Positions 30,942 to 31,507 of a DNA stretch of 31,507 bases are shown here, in pieces. This stretch comes from Hysterium pulicare CBS 123377. Taxonomy: Eukaryota; Ascomycota; Dothideomycetes; Hysteriales; Hysteriaceae. The notes below the pieces were generated by a model that was not told where the DNA came from, searched no databases, and was given only the letters and a program-made list of their open reading frames with translations. Made by a program: the position numbers and the translations under genes. The stretch spans positions 1 to 31,507 of the forward strand of contig AJFK01000538.1 of NCBI GenBank assembly GCA_000467715.1, read 5' to 3'. Position 1 is the first letter of the stretch; each line of letters begins with the position of its first letter.

Positions 30942-31507
30942 ATCTGTAATCGTTGTACTTCAAGAATACCCGGTTGAGGTTGCGTGGAGTGTAGCTGAGA
31001 GTGCGGTCCGCTGGTGGCGGGGTTGTGCAGTTGAGCGGAGAATGTGAGGTCGAACGGCGTGGTCGTAAGGTTTTGTGGCGGCCTCTTCAAGTGGAAAGCA
31101 GCTGTAGATGTGATTCGCAGGTTGCAACCTTAGGTGTCTGGCATGCGGTGGCCCAGGTGAAGTTATCGGGACTCACGAAGGTGCCTGATGCCAAGATTCA
31201 CGTAGGTACAGTGGGGATGCCAGCTCCGTTAAGTACTTACCTACCTTCCAATTCCAAGCTTTGCTTTGTCAATCACCTTCGTAGGCATTCACTGTTTGCC
31301 CGCTTCCACGCTTCTACTTTTGCTTACCACCGCCTTCAGCTAACCGGTAATCCAGATAACCCGTCATCGCTCGTTGGTAGCGGAGTGCTTCAGTTTTCAG
31401 CCCTACGTCGGGCTTGCGAGCAGCCGCATTCGTCCCGCCACTCCTCGCGAAAGGCTGGGGGCCACCTCCACTCCACTCCGCCTGCCTCTGCCTTCCATCA
31501 CTGCAAC
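30942..31507. promoter_or_regulatory. Rbx1 promoter and right-edge spacer
   Basis: About 565 bp without a supported gene. It should contain the Rbx1 promoter and perhaps the promoter of a plus-strand gene beyond the edge; the last 60 bases are CT-rich, like a fungal leader. Confidence 0.45.

Overview
This window is nuclear DNA of a filamentous ascomycete (Pezizomycotina). A Leotiomycetes-like fungus is my guess from the look of the proteins, but I could not test it. The evidence is dense single genes on both strands, mostly 40-170 bp introns with GTRNGT donors and CTAAC/CTAAT-type branch sites, and fungal housekeeping proteins. I rebuilt exon-intron structures by hand; every multi-exon model below closes in frame. 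I saw no tRNA, rRNA, CRISPR, transposon or viral remnant.

Layout, left to right. The left edge may hold the first codons of a minus-strand gene. A seven-exon CorA-type metal transporter (minus, 539-3891) follows. Next come a SAM-methyltransferase that appears spliced in frame to a GFA/CENP-V zinc domain (plus, 4707-6056), a copper amine oxidase (plus, 6899-8984) and an F-box protein (plus, 9882-11246). A gene-poor stretch of 1.7 kb carries one interrupted open frame (11855-12382).

The middle is compact. RNase III (minus) and mitochondrial ribosomal protein S33 (plus) diverge from about 230 bp. An MFSD10-like MFS transporter (minus) and a hotdog thioesterase (plus) diverge from about 380 bp. 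A glycinamide ribonucleotide synthetase (minus) without the usual fused AIRS half and an OCRL/INPP5B-like inositol 5-phosphatase (minus) lie in tandem. Dcp1 (plus) diverges from the phosphatase.

The right part holds an LDAH-like lipid-droplet hydrolase (minus), an Alr1/Mnr2-like CorA magnesium transporter (minus), signal peptidase subunit SPC1 (plus) and the RING-box protein Rbx1 (minus).

Most genes are unrelated housekeeping genes (mRNA decapping, rRNA processing, mitochondrial translation, purine synthesis, secretion, ubiquitin ligase, phosphoinositides). The least ordinary parts are the predicted methyltransferase-GFA fusion beside an amine oxidase, the GARS-only purine gene, a GC-AG intron in the S33 gene and a frame-neutral 18-nt microexon in the first CorA gene. 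The fusion and the amine oxidase could form a small amine/aldehyde-handling pair, but that is inference.
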